From positions 1 to 64,000 of the forward strand of contig JAQXEK010000033.1 of assembly GCA_029250885.1 (NCBI GenBank): a stretch of 64,000 nt of DNA, written 5' to 3'. Each line of letters opens with the position of its first letter. The stretch's first letter is position 1. Positions 1 to 9,577 of this stretch are shown piece after piece. The notes under the pieces were generated by a model. That model was given only the letters and a program-made list of their open reading frames with translations. It did not search any database and was not told the DNA's origin. The stretch comes from Planctomycetota bacterium (GTDB lineage: Bacteria > Planctomycetota > UBA1135 > GCA-002686595). A program made the position numbers and the translations under genes.

Positions 1-893
1 ACAAGGTGATTGCTGACTACAACTACTTCACTTGGCGCGACACGGCAAACCAGGCGGTTGGTGGCCCTAGCAACGCTGGAGTGCCAGCCATCATCGAGGA
101 CGATGTGGGCTTGCTCGCAGCGGGAGTGCCCGGTGATATTGCTCCTGCCAACCATATCCCGACCATTGGTCTGCCCCTCCTGATGGAGTTCAAGTGCTAC
201 CCGTCCGACACGGGCGTGGGCCTCAACTCTCTGGACTGCGCAATCGCCATCAACTCGTCTCCTAAGCCAACATTCCGTATCTTCTCTACAGGAGGGTTCG
301 ATACCGCTGGCAACCCCCAGACAAAGAACCCCGATACCGAAACCTCGCCCTCGGGTGGCTTCAACGCGAACCCGGCCTTGCCGATTGCAATCGGCGCGAA
401 GACCTCCAAGACGGATAACGTCTTCTACTATGGTCAACTCGACCTGGTCGTTCGTGTTAGCCGCACTCACACGAGGTGGCTCAACACGGAAGAGGGTCAG
501 CCTGATTTCCTGGCACCGGTGCTCGAGCCACGCCCGAGTGATCAGCCGGCTGGCACAGATCTGGTCCTGGCTTACCGCGGATCGACCTCGATCGCGAACC
601 AGGCCAATGCTGCCATCGACCCCCTTCTCAATGCCGACAGTCTCGATGCCTACGGCGACGAGTCCCCGACGGGGGGCACCTCTCTTTACGGCTTCACAAC
701 CGCAAGGAACCCTCACATTACGGGCTTCCTTCACCAAAACTCCTCGTCGAAGATCGCTCCCTGGCAGTCCAGCGTGAACGATGTCGACGGTGGACAATAT
801 ATCCAGGTGCGCTTCACCATGATTGGCAACACAGAGACGGGCTTGACCCCTGAGTTGTCTGCCTTCGGACTTCCCTTCCTGAGGAACTCCTGA
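1..893 (+). CDS. Large surface protein, C-terminal part only (window edge)
   Basis: The reading frame is already open at base 3 and ends at TGA 891-893, so this is the last ~297 codons of a larger gene. It has no lipobox or signal sequence because the 5' end lies outside the window. It is clearly paralogous to the last ~290 residues of the next gene: both share a DNVFY-x-GQLD block, a VLEPR block followed by QP-x-GT, and a closing TPELS/SPELS-GLPF/GLGF-like stretch. The region is rich in G, N, T and P and looks like an all-beta secreted domain. I do not recognise a named family. The stop overlaps the first possible ATG of the next gene (ATGA at 893), but that ATG may not be the true start (see next entry). 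Function unknown; cell-surface or extracellular by analogy with the neighbour. Confidence 0.8.
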   Translation, partial: KVIADYNYFTWRDTANQAVGGPSNAGVPAIIEDDVGLLAAGVPGDIAPANHIPTIGLPLLMEFKCYPSDTGVGLNSLDCAIAINSSPKPTFRIFSTGGFDTAGNPQTKNPDTETSPSGGFNANPALPIAIGAKTSKTDNVFYYGQLDLVVRVSRTHTRWLNTEEGQPDFLAPVLEPRPSDQPAGTDLVLAYRGSTSIANQANAAIDPLLNADSLDAYGDESPTGGTSLYGFTTARNPHITGFLHQNSSSKIAPWQSSVNDVDGGQYIQVRFTMIGNTETGLTPELSAFGLPFLRNS

Positions 894-919
894 TGCTCCC
901 CAGCCTCCCTCACCAAGAA

Positions 920-3900
920 ATGACCTCCCAAACTTCACTTAAGGGTATCGCCCTCGCAGCAATCGCAGCGATCGTCTTGCCGGCATGCGGCCCATCCGCA
1001 GGTCCCGAGAACTCACCTGATGTCGTTGGTGCCCTGCTTGCCCGCGCCGATGGCACCTACTATCGCGTCGAGGCAAATGAGGCGGGTTCCTCAACAACAA
1101 TGAGCCTTATGGGGCTCTCTTGGGGCCGCTTAGTTGAAGAGGTTTACGACGACTCGGGCGTTCTCGTGCACCGGGACCTTGTGATCGGCTCGGACATTCG
1201 TTCAGACGGCGTCAACTACCAGTTGTCAACCAACCCGATCAGTCAGACAAGTACTCTGACCATCCTCTACGATTTCGGCACCGAGGACTACTCCTCGGCT
1301 TTTAACAAGCTGTTCGATGACCTGGACGACCTCTTGCCGAAGAGCCTCGCCTCCTTTGAGTTGCCGCCGTACTCTATGGTTCCTCGGAACTCGGTGTTGG
1401 TCCTGCGCTTCTCGGACTTACTCGAACCAAGTACAGTCAACTCAGACAACATCTTGATTCAAGCAGGCTACACGCCGAATGTCCCGTTCTCCTGTCGACT
1501 CGTTCCGGATGTTAACTTCGGCGCGTCCGTGGACGGTAAGTTTTACTCGACACGGGTTTTGGTTGACCCTGTGGTCACTGAGGACGAGTCCCAGGTGACG
1601 GGTTTGCCGATCAATGGCTTAGGCTTCGACGCTGCTATGACCACGGGCATGCCCAACCTCGCGGTCCGTATTCCCACGGCCCTTGATTTCGGTGCAGGGC
1701 AGTTTACCCGTCTAGAAAACCGTGGCGGCAAGGGTTTGAACGGTGTAGACAACGCCCCGTTCGATTACAGCGGCCCCACTGTAGACGTCATTCGCGCCCT
1801 GCGTACCGGCGGGTCCGAGTCCAAGGTTGGCGATATCAATAACGGCTTCTTGTCCGATGAGAATCCGCCCCAGGTTATCGGCAATCAGGCTGTCACGATC
1901 AACAATGTTGTTGCCGACACGACCCCCGGCCAGTACTTGCTCGACGTGACATTCGCTAACACCGCCTGTGCGACCACTGCAAAAGTGGGGGACATTATTA
2001 CCCAGCCAGGTGTATTTGCCGAGGTGGTCACCACGAGCGCGGCTCCCGTCGGCGGCCAACTTTTAAGTGTCAATGTCCGTCTGCTCACGGCGACCTCTGG
2101 TGTCCCCTTCCCTGATGGGGCCAGCTATCGTTACGCGTGGAGCTCAGACGGAGTTATCGGAGCAGACTGTTTCGTCGAGTTTGATCCCCCAGCAGGCACC
2201 GGCACCAACGTGGCCGTCGACCCCACAGCATCCGTCATCTTGCGCTTTAGCGAGCCCATGGATCCGGATCGGATGAGCCCATTCGACGCCTTTGTGCTCT
2301 CCGAGTTGGACGCCCCTTTGGAGAATATGCAGACTGACGATTGGATCATCGGCGAGGCTTTTCCGAGCCCGGATCTTAAGCGCTTTCGCTTTGTTCCCCG
2401 CGTTCCTTTCGAGCGCAGCGCGATTGTGCCGGAGACCTATTTTCTCCACCTCTTTGAAGACGAGGGTGTCGTCGACCTTGCGGGTAACCCCCTAGCGGAC
2501 GCTTTCCCTACCGTTCCGTTCTTCATGGATGTGAACGCACCTCAGGTCAATGCCGACCAACGAGCTATGCGCTTCGGCAAGTCCTTTGAAGAGCCCCTGG
2601 GTGGTCCTGTTGTTGATGACGACGGTACAGGCGGCAGCGACATTCGCGGCCAGTTCGTCTTCGACCCTATCCGCGGCGTGATTGCCCCTCGTCCTGTCGA
2701 CCGCTTCTCCCAGACAATCGACCGCAACGTCGGTGTCCCCGGTTGGATGGTGCCGAATGCCGAGGTGATCAAGAACCCCGGATTCCTGATCGGTACTTTC
2801 CAGGAGCCACTCAACCCCCTGGGGTGCAAGATGATGTCGCTGTGGCGTTACTTCGACATGGGCCTCGACGTTATCGACGAAGCCTACGTCAACATCGACG
2901 TGGAGCACATCAACTGGGCTCCCATTGGGTCTAAGGTCTTATCTGAGTTCTACCCGGACTTCTCGATCTCCCTTGCCACTAGTAACCGTACTCCTGATGA
3001 GACCTGGACAGCACCTCCGAACACTCTGATCTTCCCGACGTCGGGTCTAGATACCACTACGTTTGACGCAAACGTCTTGCAGGATGCGAACAACCCGCAG
3101 TCCATCGTTCACGAGCGCGAAGAGGGTTATTTCATCGATCCAATCGAGAAGTTCAACTCGGACTCAGAGACACTGATGTTCCCGTACCCGATGAACAAGT
3201 ATCGTCAGCCTGACGACTACCTTTATTGGACATACCGGGACACGGCCATTCTGGCCGTTGCCGGTAGCGACCCGCTGATCGGCCTGGAGCCGCCGGTGCT
3301 TTATGACCAGTTTTACGATACTTCGGTAAACCCTCCGGCAGCAATCCCGGGCGTGCTGGGTTCTTCAACGATCACGAGCTCTGTGGATCCGGAGCTTCCG
3401 ATTATCGCCCACACGCAAATCGCTGTAGGCGACGTGGTCCCCTCCTTCGGTCTTCCAATCTTGACCGAATTCCGATGCTACTCATCGGACGATGCCATCG
3501 GTATCAACCGTCTCGACACATCCTTGGCGATGGACCCAAGTTGGGCCGCAGGCGGTGTAGCTGGGTTGATCCTTGGTACCAGTCAGCCTTTCATGCGCAT
3601 CCATTCTTCTGGTGGTACCGACACCAGCGGAAAGGATGTTTACCGCGATCCGGATTTGGAGACTGCTCCACGTGGGGGCTTCAACTATGAGCCCCAGCTG
3701 GCACCCCTAGGTGTTGCTAGCGCAGGTGCGGATAATGTGTTCTACATGGGCCAGCTTGACTTTGTGGTGCGGATCAGCCGCGTCCATACGGTCTGGACGG
3801 GAACTGCCCTGGCGACCCCGCTTTACGCGGAGCCTGTCTTGGAGCCCCGCAATGAGAAGCAACCCGATGGTACGAGCATCCAGCTGCACTTCCGCGGTGC

Positions 3901-4180
3901 AACCAACGCAACCGGTGGTCTGCCCTTTGACGATGCCAACTTGTTCAACATGTACGGCAACATTCCCGCTGATGGAAACCCTCTTACCTACCTTACCGGT
4001 CCGGAGGAGGACAACGCTGGAATTACCTTTGACACCGCTACTGGCTCTTCCTGGGTACCCAATATGAGTGATCTTAATGGTCTCAGGTTCTTCCAGGTGC
4101 GCATCACTTTTATCAACAATCCTGCTGCGGGTACATCTCCCGAGCTTTCAGGTCTGGGTTTCGCTTACCAGCGTCCCTAG
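920..4180 (+). CDS. Giant Ig-like (Big_5-like) surface lipoprotein, paralogue of the upstream gene
   Basis: About 1086 residues. I chose ATG 920 over ATG 893 because it begins a compact lipoprotein signal (MTSQ..., hydrophobic core, lipobox-like LPAC followed by G). Two segments resemble bacterial Ig-like Big_5 domains: near residue 161 (VLRFSDLLEPSTV) and near residue 441 (VILRFSEPMDPDRM); Big_5 domains typically show the pattern hydrophobic-xFSExMDP. The C-terminal ~290 residues match the previous gene. It is part of a four-gene same-strand array of large lipoproteins followed by a prepilin peptidase. Likely anchored in the outer membrane or cell surface; ligand unknown. Family assignment to Big_5 is by motif only. 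Confidence 0.85.
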   Translation: MTSQTSLKGIALAAIAAIVLPACGPSAGPENSPDVVGALLARADGTYYRVEANEAGSSTTMSLMGLSWGRLVEEVYDDSGVLVHRDLVIGSDIRSDGVNYQLSTNPISQTSTLTILYDFGTEDYSSAFNKLFDDLDDLLPKSLASFELPPYSMVPRNSVLVLRFSDLLEPSTVNSDNILIQAGYTPNVPFSCRLVPDVNFGASVDGKFYSTRVLVDPVVTEDESQVTGLPINGLGFDAAMTTGMPNLAVRIPTALDFGAGQFTRLENRGGKGLNGVDNAPFDYSGPTVDVIRALRTGGSESKVGDINNGFLSDENPPQVIGNQAVTINNVVADTTPGQYLLDVTFANTACATTAKVGDIITQPGVFAEVVTTSAAPVGGQLLSVNVRLLTATSGVPFPDGASYRYAWSSDGVIGADCFVEFDPPAGTGTNVAVDPTASVILRFSEPMDPDRMSPFDAFVLSELDAPLENMQTDDWIIGEAFPSPDLKRFRFVPRVPFERSAIVPETYFLHLFEDEGVVDLAGNPLADAFPTVPFFMDVNAPQVNADQRAMRFGKSFEEPLGGPVVDDDGTGGSDIRGQFVFDPIRGVIAPRPVDRFSQTIDRNVGVPGWMVPNAEVIKNPGFLIGTFQEPLNPLGCKMMSLWRYFDMGLDVIDEAYVNIDVEHINWAPIGSKVLSEFYPDFSISLATSNRTPDETWTAPPNTLIFPTSGLDTTTFDANVLQDANNPQSIVHEREEGYFIDPIEKFNSDSETLMFPYPMNKYRQPDDYLYWTYRDTAILAVAGSDPLIGLEPPVLYDQFYDTSVNPPAAIPGVLGSSTITSSVDPELPIIAHTQIAVGDVVPSFGLPILTEFRCYSSDDAIGINRLDTSLAMDPSWAAGGVAGLILGTSQPFMRIHSSGGTDTSGKDVYRDPDLETAPRGGFNYEPQLAPLGVASAGADNVFYMGQLDFVVRISRVHTVWTGTALATPLYAEPVLEPRNEKQPDGTSIQLHFRGATNATGGLPFDDANLFNMYGNIPADGNPLTYLTGPEEDNAGITFDTATGSSWVPNMSDLNGLRFFQVRITFINNPAAGTSPELSGLGFAYQRP

Positions 4181-4261
4181 ACCGAACTCCTTTCAAGACT
4201 CATCACTTAGGGCCGGCATCAGCATTGATGCTGGCTCGACATGGCCCACACCAAGTCACCT

Positions 4262-7200
4262 ATGAATAATCTTCGACTGTCGGCAATCGCCGCACTCTCT
4301 ATTTTCTCGGCCTGCGGCGGCGGCAGCAGCAGCTCTGGGGAACCTTTTGGCAGCGGTTTCGAACTCTTCTCCATGTCTGTCCAAGAAGACGCGATTTGGC
4401 AGGTCAACCGCCCCATCGAGTTTAAGTTCAGTCGCGACGTGGATTTTAGCACTGTCAGCTTGAACACGATCGCGATCCGGGACCTCAATGGCCTCCCTGC
4501 TTCGGGTGCTTTCACCCTCGTGGACTCGAATACGGTTAGCTTCCAACCCACGTGTCCCGTGCTCGGCGACCTTTCGGACTCCGGCCTAAAGATCGGGGGC
4601 GTTCCCTATCAGATCACTGTCCTTGGTTCGGCCTCCGGCAGCGGACTTTCGGTCAGATCCGTTGACGGTGAAGGGATCGATACGGCACAGCTCCGTAACT
4701 TTGTGACTCCCGCTTCGAGCTTGTCGGCTGTCGCATTCTTTGACCCTCAAACGGGTCCCCCGAGCCCTGTTGTTCGCCAACTGGATAGCATGGGCGCGGC
4801 AATCAACCCCGAAGATCAGGTGACCTACATCGAGACCGCCGGTGGCGCGGGACCGGACGTCGAGTTCACTTTTGACACGGCAACACAGGTGTTTAGCAAG
4901 CCTGAGAATCAGGGGCTGAACCTCTTTAGTGACAACACGACCGATGTTGCTCTATTGATCGAGTTCAACCAGCCGGTTAACCCTGCGGATGACAACATCT
5001 CGAATAAGCGGCTTTTCCTTGAGTACCTGGCTGACCCACTTGGTTCGCCAGTCTGGACGCCTCTTCCTACTGAGGTCTCCTTGGAGCGCAACTGCACCGA
5101 GACCGGTGCCACCCTCCGCCTCCAGCCGCTTGGAATGATCCCCCAGTCCACAGAGATCCGCGCTGTCATCAGCACTGAGTTTGAGGACCTTGTGGGTGAC
5201 CGCAACCAACTTCAAGTGGACACATTCGCCCGCTTCAAGTCGACCATCATCAACTTTGCAGGCTTGACTCCCGCGACGGACATGGGGGACGAGTTCAAGG
5301 AGGACTTCAACTTCAACAACTTTGAAGACAAGACAGCTCCCTTCTCTGAACCCCGAGCCATCTGGAGCGACGGTCAACTGAGCGCAGCCTATAGCTTCTC
5401 AGGATCTGGCGGTGTGGACGGCGCTTTCGACTGGGTCGTCCCCAGCGGTGTCACGATCCTGCTCGATACTAGCGGTGCTGTCTCGATCCAAGGTGGCGAC
5501 ATTGGTGTCGACATGATGACTCCCTTCGTCAACACGAAGAGCCAAATTGTGACCGCTGGCAGGGTCGACGTTCGTCACCTGGTCGTCGAAGCCGGTGCAG
5601 TGATCAAAGTCCAGGGCGTGAACCCAGTTCAGATCCAAGCCTCCGGCAACGTAGTCATTGAGGGCTTGATCGACCTTAGTGGCTTCGATCGCCCAGATGT
5701 AGCGACTCTCAACACGGGCAATCAGCCGGAGGTTGGTTCGGCTGGCGCAGCTGGCGGTGGCACTGGTGGTACCGCAAGCTTCCTTACGACGACCTCCACA
5801 CCCCAGGGTGGAAATGGCTTCGGCTACTCCCTTAACGGTCCCGTGGCCAACTTCGGTGGCAAGGGTGGCGAGTCTGGCTTCGGGCTTCCTGCACTGATTA
5901 ACCGGCGCCCTGGCGGCGGCGGTGGCGGTATCCTTGGTCCCAACTCGACTAGCACCGACGATAACCTGGGTGTGACGTTCGGCATGATCGCTCAGACTGG
6001 TTTTGATGGCGGAGCCTCGGCTACGGGCTCTATCTCCAACGCTAAGCCGCCTCGGGGGGGAAACATCGGAAACAGCATCTTCATTGACAGCACCGCGGAT
6101 AATGACTTCTTCGGAACGAAGTTCGATCAAGTCCAGAACAAGGTCATCATTGGCGAGCTTACCGTCCCCTGGGCAGGTAGCGGTGGCGGTGCTGGCGGCG
6201 ACGCGGTCAAGGACAACACCTTCCCTCACAAGAGTTGGACGGTGGCTACCGACGAGAAGGGCAGTGGTGGCGCCGGTGCCGCCGGAAGCCTACGCATTCT
6301 CTGCTTAGGCACGGTCACGATTCGCGATGCCGGAAAGATCTCTGCCAAGGGTGGCAAGGGTGGCGCTGGCGAGAACACCATCAACACGAACCACCTCGGT
6401 GGCGGCGGTGGCGGCGGTTCTGGTGGTCACGTGATCATCGAAGCAGGCTCCGCCATGATTTTCGATAACGTCTTCAAGCGCTGCATTACGGCCCGCGGTG
6501 GCCAAGGTGGAAAGGGTGCCTCTGGTGTTGGAAGTATCAACGCTGGTGGAGCCGGTGGCCCCGGAATCATCCAAATCCACGTATTGGACCCCCTTACGGA
6601 CATCCAGTTTGTGAACACTATCCCAGAGGGTGACACACTGGACGAGGTGACTTGGCCTGACGCTATCACCCTGGTGCCTTCTTTCGGTGCACGCTCCCGT
6701 GCCATCACGAATTGGATCCCCGTTGGCCAAGCTTCGATTGAACCCGATGGCATTGCCGACCAAGTGACGTTCCTCTTTGGTGGGACCAACGCGGCCACCG
6801 GAAGTATCCTAGACCTTGATGACGACGACCAGCAAGACGACCTCCTTCCGATCGTTGGTCCGACCGCTCTTGTCGGTGGCGAAATCAGTCTAGATGGCCG
6901 CACCTTGACCGTTGATGCGAATCCCCTCAAGGACTCATTCAACGATGTCTACCTTCGCAACCCGCAGCTGCTTCGTGATAGCCTTCTAGTTCTGAACGAA
7001 GTGGGCACGCCCGCTAACTCGAAGCGCTTCAATGTTGCCTCTGCGTCCTTTGACATTGTGAGTTTTGAGCTCTCTTTGGAAGTGGACGGAGCTCCGGCTG
7101 AATCTCTCCTGTCCTTTACTCCTGGTGGCGGTATCGAGTTCTCGTTGATTCCGGTCTCGCTATCCGCATCCACGATCGGTGGCGGTAAGGGCTTCTACCC

Positions 7201-7447
7201 CGACTCGGTGGACATCAAAGTCCGCTTCCAGTCGGCTGGTGTGGGGGCTGACGGACTGCCTGACCTGAGCGCAGCTGGTTTCCAGGACTGGACGCCTGAC
7301 ATTGACCTGGTGAACGCTAAGGCCCCCGGTACGGTCGAGTTCATCCGGTTGGAGGTGCTCTTTGACCTAGACGCCCTCGGTACAGGTCTCTCAGCGACCA
7401 GCCCTCGTCCGTTGTTGGACTTCGCGCGTATCGGCTGGCGCTTCTAG
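4262..7447 (+). CDS. Giant lipoprotein with Ig-like domains and glycine-rich beta-solenoid-like core
   Basis: About 1061 residues. ATG 4262 is preferred over ATG 4241 because it starts directly at MNNLR... and leads into a lipobox (FSAC) followed by a Gly/Ser tether. Big_5-like segments occur near residue 52 (IEFKFSRDVDFSTV) and near residue 228 (LLIEFNQPVNP). Residues ~490-766 are strongly glycine-rich (runs of GG, GGKGG and GGGGGG) interleaved with short hydrophobic strands such as VIIEAG and LRILCLG, which suggests a repetitive beta-strand/turn fold with glycine-rich loops. The C-terminus carries a different domain, related in position and style to that of the next gene. A strong intrinsic terminator follows at 7476-7510. 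Surface structural or adhesive role is inference. Confidence 0.85.
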   Translation: MNNLRLSAIAALSIFSACGGGSSSSGEPFGSGFELFSMSVQEDAIWQVNRPIEFKFSRDVDFSTVSLNTIAIRDLNGLPASGAFTLVDSNTVSFQPTCPVLGDLSDSGLKIGGVPYQITVLGSASGSGLSVRSVDGEGIDTAQLRNFVTPASSLSAVAFFDPQTGPPSPVVRQLDSMGAAINPEDQVTYIETAGGAGPDVEFTFDTATQVFSKPENQGLNLFSDNTTDVALLIEFNQPVNPADDNISNKRLFLEYLADPLGSPVWTPLPTEVSLERNCTETGATLRLQPLGMIPQSTEIRAVISTEFEDLVGDRNQLQVDTFARFKSTIINFAGLTPATDMGDEFKEDFNFNNFEDKTAPFSEPRAIWSDGQLSAAYSFSGSGGVDGAFDWVVPSGVTILLDTSGAVSIQGGDIGVDMMTPFVNTKSQIVTAGRVDVRHLVVEAGAVIKVQGVNPVQIQASGNVVIEGLIDLSGFDRPDVATLNTGNQPEVGSAGAAGGGTGGTASFLTTTSTPQGGNGFGYSLNGPVANFGGKGGESGFGLPALINRRPGGGGGGILGPNSTSTDDNLGVTFGMIAQTGFDGGASATGSISNAKPPRGGNIGNSIFIDSTADNDFFGTKFDQVQNKVIIGELTVPWAGSGGGAGGDAVKDNTFPHKSWTVATDEKGSGGAGAAGSLRILCLGTVTIRDAGKISAKGGKGGAGENTINTNHLGGGGGGGSGGHVIIEAGSAMIFDNVFKRCITARGGQGGKGASGVGSINAGGAGGPGIIQIHVLDPLTDIQFVNTIPEGDTLDEVTWPDAITLVPSFGARSRAITNWIPVGQASIEPDGIADQVTFLFGGTNAATGSILDLDDDDQQDDLLPIVGPTALVGGEISLDGRTLTVDANPLKDSFNDVYLRNPQLLRDSLLVLNEVGTPANSKRFNVASASFDIVSFELSLEVDGAPAESLLSFTPGGGIEFSLIPVSLSASTIGGGKGFYPDSVDIKVRFQSAGVGADGLPDLSAAGFQDWTPDIDLVNAKAPGTVEFIRLEVLFDLDALGTGLSATSPRPLLDFARIGWRF

Positions 7448-7475
7448 CGGAGCGAGCGCGGCTCGCCTGCCGAAC

Positions 7476-7510
7476 AGAGCCCCGATTCGCCTAGTGCGAG
7501 TCGGGGCTCT
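7476..7510 (+). terminator. Intrinsic terminator after the glycine-rich lipoprotein gene
   Basis: AGAGCCCCGA pairs with TCGGGGCTCT, continued by TCGC/GCGA after one mismatch, with a 5-nt loop, followed by TTTCTGTTGTTTT. It separates the third lipoprotein gene from the fourth. Confidence 0.85.
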
Positions 7511-7621
7511 TTCTGTTGTTTTCGTTGCTTGACCTAGTCCATGAGCACCGCGACCCATACGGTCTTGCGAAAGTCGCGGCTTGGCGTGGTCCAGGGAGGG
7601 CCGGTCTGGTTCAATACATCG

Positions 7622-9577
7622 ATGCGCATCCAAGGCGATCCAAGGACCACGTTGCACAACCTTCTGGTGTTCGGTTTGGGGCTGTTCGTGGCAGCCTTCT
7701 CCGGTTGTGCTAAAAGCTCCCCGTTGCCGGCCCCCTTCGTCCTGATGAGCTTTCACCAAGCTGGTCAGGACGGTGTGTTGCTTAACGAGCCTCTTGTTTT
7801 TCACTTCTCAGATGAAATCGACCCCTCTTCAATTACTGGGGCCAGTGTCCGAGTCTTAGACTCCCAGGGAAAGCCGATTCAAGGCGACTTCGATGTGCGG
7901 CTCGACCAGCTGGTTTTTCAGCCCAAGTTGCCCCTTCATCGTGACTTGCAAGATGGCGGCTTTCGGCCTGACTCGAGTTACACCTGTGAGCTGCGTGGCT
8001 TTCCGTTGATCTCTGGAGTTCGGTCGCGCGATGGCCGAATTCTTGCCTCTGGGTACCAGGCCAGCTTTACGACTGCAAAGGACCAAGCGGACTCGCGTCT
8101 GTTTCTGGATGGAACCCCAGACCGGGCATCGCCCCTCTCCCTCGTTCAGGCAACCTTTGGGGGGGCCGAACCCATTCGTCTTTTCTGTAGCGAGCCCTTG
8201 GATCCCCGGGGCGTGGATGGCACCGCATTCGATTTGCAGGGATTCCGGGAATTGAGACGTGGCGAGACCGGCGAGCCCTTTCGGTTGGAGTCGATCACGG
8301 TACAAGCTGCTCTCGTTGAGAATACCCAGGAGGGTGCGCGGGTTGAGCTGCGTGCGGTTGAAGGGCAACCGGGTGAAGCGCAGTTTCCCCGTGTACTCGA
8401 GCAGGGGGAATATCACCTGGTGATTCGCGAGGCGGTGGACGGAAACCCCAGTGGGCGCGTCGGTATTTTTGACTTCGGTGGGCATCCTGTTCGCTCTGCA
8501 TGGGCACTCTCCCAGCTACCGGCGACGCTTCAAGTGGCGGCTTACCGTGGTTCAGGAGGCAACCGCTTTCATCGATTCGAGTTTCTCTCCAGGGAGATGC
8601 GCTCACCAGCAGAGGTCCCGGATTGCGATGGAATGGCCCAATGGAGCGGAAATGGTTTTGTGGGCATTCGACTGCCCCGTGCGGCTGGTGATGGTAGCGC
8701 AGGCTCAATGGACCTAGGTTCTGGTCACCACCTGATGCGGGCTGCGGGATATGACCTACATGCCAGCCGCGTCACCATCTTCAAGGGGCGGGAGCTTGAT
8801 TTAAGCAGCAGTGCTGGCTGTGTCGTGGTTCGGTCCCAGGGGGCTATGAGGATTACCGGCGACCTGACTCGCTTCAGCGAGATAGGCGAATCGGCCCGGG
8901 GCGCGGACGAAACATGGGGGCAGTGGTATGGGCGACTCCAGGCGATCGATGCTGAAACCCCAGCCATGCCCTTTGGCCTTGGTGAGGGGCTTGACTCCTG
9001 GATCTCTCGAGCCAAGGAGGCCGGGAACAACTGGACCGTTCTAGTTGCGGGCGGTGACTTAGTCATCGATGGGGACCTCAAGCTGGATGGCCCGTTGCTT
9101 CTGGCCGCAGGCGGGCGAGTCCGAATCGGAGGCTCTATTGAGGCCCGCGAAATCTGGATCATAGGGGACGGCGGGGGGGCCGACCTTAGCCCCATGGCCA
9201 AGAGTGCCGAGTTCCGGAATGGGCGGAGTCTGCCAATGCTTTACTTCGAAGAACCCCAGGGCAACCCGCTCTCCGCACCAGTCAAGGTTGGTGCCCTCTC
9301 TTCTCCAATACGCCCCGCGGGAGAGAAGATTAAGTGGCGCGTGGCGTCCATTGGCGCTCGCAATGGGGCAGGCACGGTTCGAGTCCGCTATCTTGGCGAG
9401 CGAGATCTACCCGGTGGCGGCGTTGAGAGCATTGGCCCCGTAGACGACCTGAGTCTTTTGGATCGCTGCGGCGCCGTCCGCCTTTGGATTGAGTTGGAGG
9501 CAACTCCCGGCCTAAACTGGGACCCGCCTATGTTGGATTTCGTAGAGTTGAGTTGGAACGAGGAGTCGGGACCGTGA
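7622..9577 (+). CDS. Ig-like (Big_5-like) surface lipoprotein
   Basis: 651 residues from ATG 7622. An in-frame ATG at 7541 would add 27 unlikely residues before the signal peptide. The N-terminus MRIQGD..., a hydrophobic stretch (LLVFGLGLFVAAF) and lipobox SGC support export and lipidation. A Big_5-like segment sits near residue 48 (VFHFSDEIDPSSI) and another is suggested near residue 190 (IRLFCSEPLDPRG). The C-terminal third includes a strand-rich part with hydrophobic-glycine alternation (LVIDGDLKLDGPLLLAAGG), similar in style to the glycine-rich part of the previous protein. It ends at TGA 9575-9577, overlapping the preferred GTG start of the prepilin peptidase gene, which suggests translational coupling. 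Function unknown; fourth member of the lipoprotein array. Confidence 0.82.
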   Translation: MRIQGDPRTTLHNLLVFGLGLFVAAFSGCAKSSPLPAPFVLMSFHQAGQDGVLLNEPLVFHFSDEIDPSSITGASVRVLDSQGKPIQGDFDVRLDQLVFQPKLPLHRDLQDGGFRPDSSYTCELRGFPLISGVRSRDGRILASGYQASFTTAKDQADSRLFLDGTPDRASPLSLVQATFGGAEPIRLFCSEPLDPRGVDGTAFDLQGFRELRRGETGEPFRLESITVQAALVENTQEGARVELRAVEGQPGEAQFPRVLEQGEYHLVIREAVDGNPSGRVGIFDFGGHPVRSAWALSQLPATLQVAAYRGSGGNRFHRFEFLSREMRSPAEVPDCDGMAQWSGNGFVGIRLPRAAGDGSAGSMDLGSGHHLMRAAGYDLHASRVTIFKGRELDLSSSAGCVVVRSQGAMRITGDLTRFSEIGESARGADETWGQWYGRLQAIDAETPAMPFGLGEGLDSWISRAKEAGNNWTVLVAGGDLVIDGDLKLDGPLLLAAGGRVRIGGSIEAREIWIIGDGGGADLSPMAKSAEFRNGRSLPMLYFEEPQGNPLSAPVKVGALSSPIRPAGEKIKWRVASIGARNGAGTVRVRYLGERDLPGGGVESIGPVDDLSLLDRCGAVRLWIELEATPGLNWDPPMLDFVELSWNEESGP

